Part shown: positions 62,196-64,000 of the stretch, piece by piece
Layout of the letters: every line of letters starts with the position of its first letter
Position numbering within the stretch: the first letter of the stretch is position 1
NCBI RefSeq assembly: GCF_005885815.1
Contig: NZ_CP040602.1
Span: forward strand, 635,630-699,629
DNA from: Thiomicrorhabdus sediminis
GTDB lineage: Bacteria; Pseudomonadota; Gammaproteobacteria; Thiomicrospirales; Thiomicrospiraceae
Direction of reading: 5' to 3'
DNA length: 64,000 nt
The notes under the pieces: model-generated
Database searches by the model: none
Seen by the model: the letters and a program-made list of their open reading frames with translations, nothing else
Told to the model about the DNA's origin: nothing
Translations under genes and position numbers: made by a program

Positions 62196-62210
62196 GTATC
62201 TGGAATTTAT

Positions 62211-62729
62211 ATGCAAGTACCTGAAGGTTTGACTGCGCAACAAATTGATGAGTTTTGGATGAATCATGCTCGTAAGCTGGCCGAAAAGGCTGAGCAGAGC
62301 GGTGAGGTGCCGGTAGGCGCGGTGGTGGTTTTAAATGGCGAGTTGATTAGCGAGGCCTATAATCAACCTATCCAAAACAACGATCCGACAGCCCATGCCG
62401 AAGTCTTGGCTTTACGTGCCGCAGGTAAGAAGTTGGGTAATTATCGTTTAATCGATACCACGCTTTATGTGACCTTAGAGCCTTGTCCGATGTGTGCTGG
62501 GGCAATGGTTCATGCAAGGGTCAAGCGAGTGGTGTTTGGAGCCTATGATGCAAAGACCGGTGCCGCCGGTTCGGTTTTTGATCTGTTGCAAGCGCCGCAG
62601 CTCAATCATGTTTTACAGGTCGATGGAGGCATTATGCAATTCGAATGTGCCGATCAATTGAGCGCCTTTTTCAAGAGACGGCGCAAAGAGATCAAGGCGC
62701 AAAAACGGCTTGGTCAAACTACCGGCTAG
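62211..62729 (+). CDS. tadA: tRNA-specific adenosine deaminase TadA
   Basis: Makes inosine at the wobble position of tRNA(Arg). The zinc-deaminase motifs HAEVLALRAA and PCPMCAGAMVHARVKRVVFG carry the zinc ligands and catalytic Glu. The length of 172 aa is normal. The start was placed at the ATG at 62211 (protein beginning MQVPEG); an in-frame TTG at 62181 lies inside the terminator stem and is rejected. Confidence 0.95.
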   Translation: MQVPEGLTAQQIDEFWMNHARKLAEKAEQSGEVPVGAVVVLNGELISEAYNQPIQNNDPTAHAEVLALRAAGKKLGNYRLIDTTLYVTLEPCPMCAGAMVHARVKRVVFGAYDAKTGAAGSVFDLLQAPQLNHVLQVDGGIMQFECADQLSAFFKRRRKEIKAQKRLGQTTG

Positions 62730-62809
62730 TTAAGTGCTTAAAAAGGATAGAAAACTCACTTGCCGAAGCGTTAAAACAATGCGAATATAGAAACAACCTT
62801 ATTTCTAAT

Positions 62810-62839
62810 AGCGGGAAAGAGCTTGTGTTTTCCGCTTTT
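62810..62839 (+). terminator. Terminator after tadA
   Basis: AGCGGGAAA and TTTTCCGCT pair (one G-U) around a 9-nt loop and are followed by TTT. It lies 81 bp after the tadA stop and separates it from the chemotaxis genes. Confidence 0.75.
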
Positions 62840-62908
62840 GTACAGTTTTTTATATAGACTTTAATTAAAAAGACGTAGATAGCCTGGGCTACGAGGTATT
62901 TGCCTGAT

Positions 62909-63484
62909 ATGCAGAAAAATATTGACCCGGCCGAAGGGATTGTTACTTATAAAATCCTGCCTGGCGAATATTATGTGACCAAAGAGAATGAACGCATCGA
63001 AACGGTGCTGGGGTCATGTATCTCTGCATGTGTAAGAGATCCGATTGCCGGAGTCGGTGGCATGAATCACTTTATGTTACCGGTAGATAAAAACGCCAAA
63101 GGCTCAGCCGAGCTATCCGATGCGAACCGTTATGGTAACTACGCCATGGAAAACCTGGTCAATGCGCTGTTAAGAATGGGGGCTCGTCGCGAGCGTCTCG
63201 AATTTAAGCTATTTGGTGGCGGGCGTATCATGAGTTCAATGACAAATATCGGTTGGTACAATATTGGCTTTGCTTTCGATTACGTATACACTGAAGGTTT
63301 TAAGGTGGTCTCACAAGACATTGGTGATGTCTATCCCCGTAAGGTGATTTACTATCCACTGACTGGCCGCGTCAGGGTCAGAAGACTTAATGCTATGCAT
63401 AATCAGACTCTGGCTGATCAAGAAAATCGCTATATTGATAATATTGGATCTAAACCTGTTGAAGGTGATGTAGAACTGTTCTGA
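62909..63484 (+). CDS. cheD: Chemoreceptor glutamine deamidase CheD
   Basis: Deamidates or demethylates glutamine and glutamate side chains of chemoreceptors, tuning adaptation. The catalytic Cys is in LGSCISACVRDP (about residues 37-48 of the chosen start), with the catalytic His in GGMNHFMLP, and GGGRIMS is present. The length of 191 aa is typical. The ATG at 62909 was preferred to an in-frame TTG at 62900, because GAGG upstream would be only three bases from the TTG; it is 12 bases from the ATG, so this is not certain. cheA begins 10 bp after its stop. Confidence 0.9.
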   Translation: MQKNIDPAEGIVTYKILPGEYYVTKENERIETVLGSCISACVRDPIAGVGGMNHFMLPVDKNAKGSAELSDANRYGNYAMENLVNALLRMGARRERLEFKLFGGGRIMSSMTNIGWYNIGFAFDYVYTEGFKVVSQDIGDVYPRKVIYYPLTGRVRVRRLNAMHNQTLADQENRYIDNIGSKPVEGDVELF

Positions 63485-63494
63485 GGATACTACT

Positions 63495-64000
63495 ATGGAT
63501 ATGATGGAAACATTTCGCCAAACTTATTTGGAAGAGAGCTTTGAAGGCCTCGACGTTATGGAACAAGGTCTGCTAGATCTGCCTCCAGGTACGCCAGATA
63601 ATGAAAAAATTAATGAAATTTTCCGTGCTGCACACTCTATTAAGGGTGGTAGTGGTACCTTCGGTTTTACCGAAATCGCCGGGTTTACTCATGTTTTAGA
63701 AACCCTGTTGGATGAAATGCGTGACGGTCGCCGTGATGTGACTCAGGAATCGATTGATGCGATGTTATCGGCGGTCGATGTTTTGCGCGATATGTTGACC
63801 AAGTTACAAGACCATGAACCGATTGATGAAGAGCGTGCCAGTGAAGTGCAACAGGTCATGGAAGCGATTTTGGGTGGTGGCGAAGCCCCTGTAGACACCC
63901 AAGTTGAAGATTCAGCAGAAGCCTCTGAAGTCGAGACCGATGGTGTTTGGCATATCTCTCTGTTACCTGAAGCGGAATTGCTTAAAACAGGAAATGAGCC
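63495..64000 (+). CDS. cheA: Chemotaxis histidine kinase CheA, 5' part (cut by window edge)
   Basis: The N-terminal 168 codons of a CheA-type kinase run off the window. The Hpt domain (about residues 1-110) carries phospho-acceptor His47 in AAHSIKGGSGTFGF. An acidic linker and the start of the next domain (WHISLLPEAELL) follow. The kinase core lies beyond the edge. The ATG at 63495 follows GAGGATACTACT. With cheD it begins a chemotaxis operon. Confidence 0.93.
   Translation, partial: MDMMETFRQTYLEESFEGLDVMEQGLLDLPPGTPDNEKINEIFRAAHSIKGGSGTFGFTEIAGFTHVLETLLDEMRDGRRDVTQESIDAMLSAVDVLRDMLTKLQDHEPIDEERASEVQQVMEAILGGGEAPVDTQVEDSAEASEVETDGVWHISLLPEAELLKTGNE

Noticed and set aside
62181-62210. Upstream TTG start for tadA
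   Set aside because: It falls within the stem of the terminator at 62171-62195 and would give an atypical N-terminus.

Overview
The window is a chromosomal segment of a gammaproteobacterium. Gene content and order (apaH-rsmA-pdxA-surA-lptD followed by amgK-murU; dacC-dat-ybeD-lipB-lipA; mreBCD-mrdA-rodA divergent from gatCAB; guaB-guaA-tadA) and long-form PstC and PstA proteins fit a marine, free-living gammaproteobacterium. The overall flavour, including a small exported protein resembling SoxXA-binding proteins and an exported DsrE-like protein, suggests a sulfur oxidiser of the Thiomicrospira / Hydrogenovibrio / Thiomicrorhabdus group. The genus is inference. I see no rRNA, tRNA, CRISPR array, prophage or intact insertion sequence. 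Most of the window is ordinary housekeeping DNA.

Layout. 1-8.8 kb: complete phosphate system pstC-pstA-pstB-phoU-phoB-phoR, then pstS as a separate unit with its own triple Pho box. 8.8-12.6 kb: small unrelated genes (2Fe-2S ferredoxin, NaChBac-like ion channel, VIT-family metal transporter, exported DsrE-like protein, BolA, unknown membrane protein). 12.6-21.7 kb: minus-strand apaH-rsmA-pdxA-surA-lptD, divergent from amgK-murU and a pseudouridine synthase, linking outer-membrane assembly with cell-wall recycling. 21.7-28.8 kb: cold-shock protein, BASS-type symporter, a hybrid histidine kinase coupled to a response regulator with an EAL domain, yaaA and a methyltransferase. 28.8-31.2 kb: a frameshifted phosphatase-like gene and two tandem exported beta-propeller paralogues. 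31.4-36.7 kb: hslO, lipA, lipB, ybeD, D-amino-acid aminotransferase, dacC. 36.8-42.4 kb: the cell-shape cluster rodA, mrdA, mreD, mreC, mreB, divergent from gatCAB (42.7-46.0 kb). 46.2-49.8 kb: htpX with a probable heat-shock promoter, a lone PD-(D/E)XK nuclease-like gene, a 455-bp composite inverted-repeat element, then lemA and a DUF3137 gene. 49.9-54.6 kb: sufE, tonB-exbD-exbB and a FecA-like receptor with a Fur box. 54.8-58.4 kb: exported metallo-beta-lactamase-fold protein, serB, an RDD protein, a CbiM-like membrane protein, a small lipoprotein. 58.7-62.7 kb: guaB, guaA, tadA. 62.9-64.0 kb: cheD and the start of cheA, cut by the window edge.

No clear new multi-gene system was found. The items most worth a second look are the composite palindromic repeat at 47.67-48.13 kb beside the orphan nuclease-like gene, an Hsp33 whose four-cysteine zinc centre has only three cysteines, a NaChBac-like channel with an acidic TFEDW filter, the duplicated beta-propeller genes beside a decaying phosphatase gene, and the exported metallo-hydrolase next to the Fur-type receptor.
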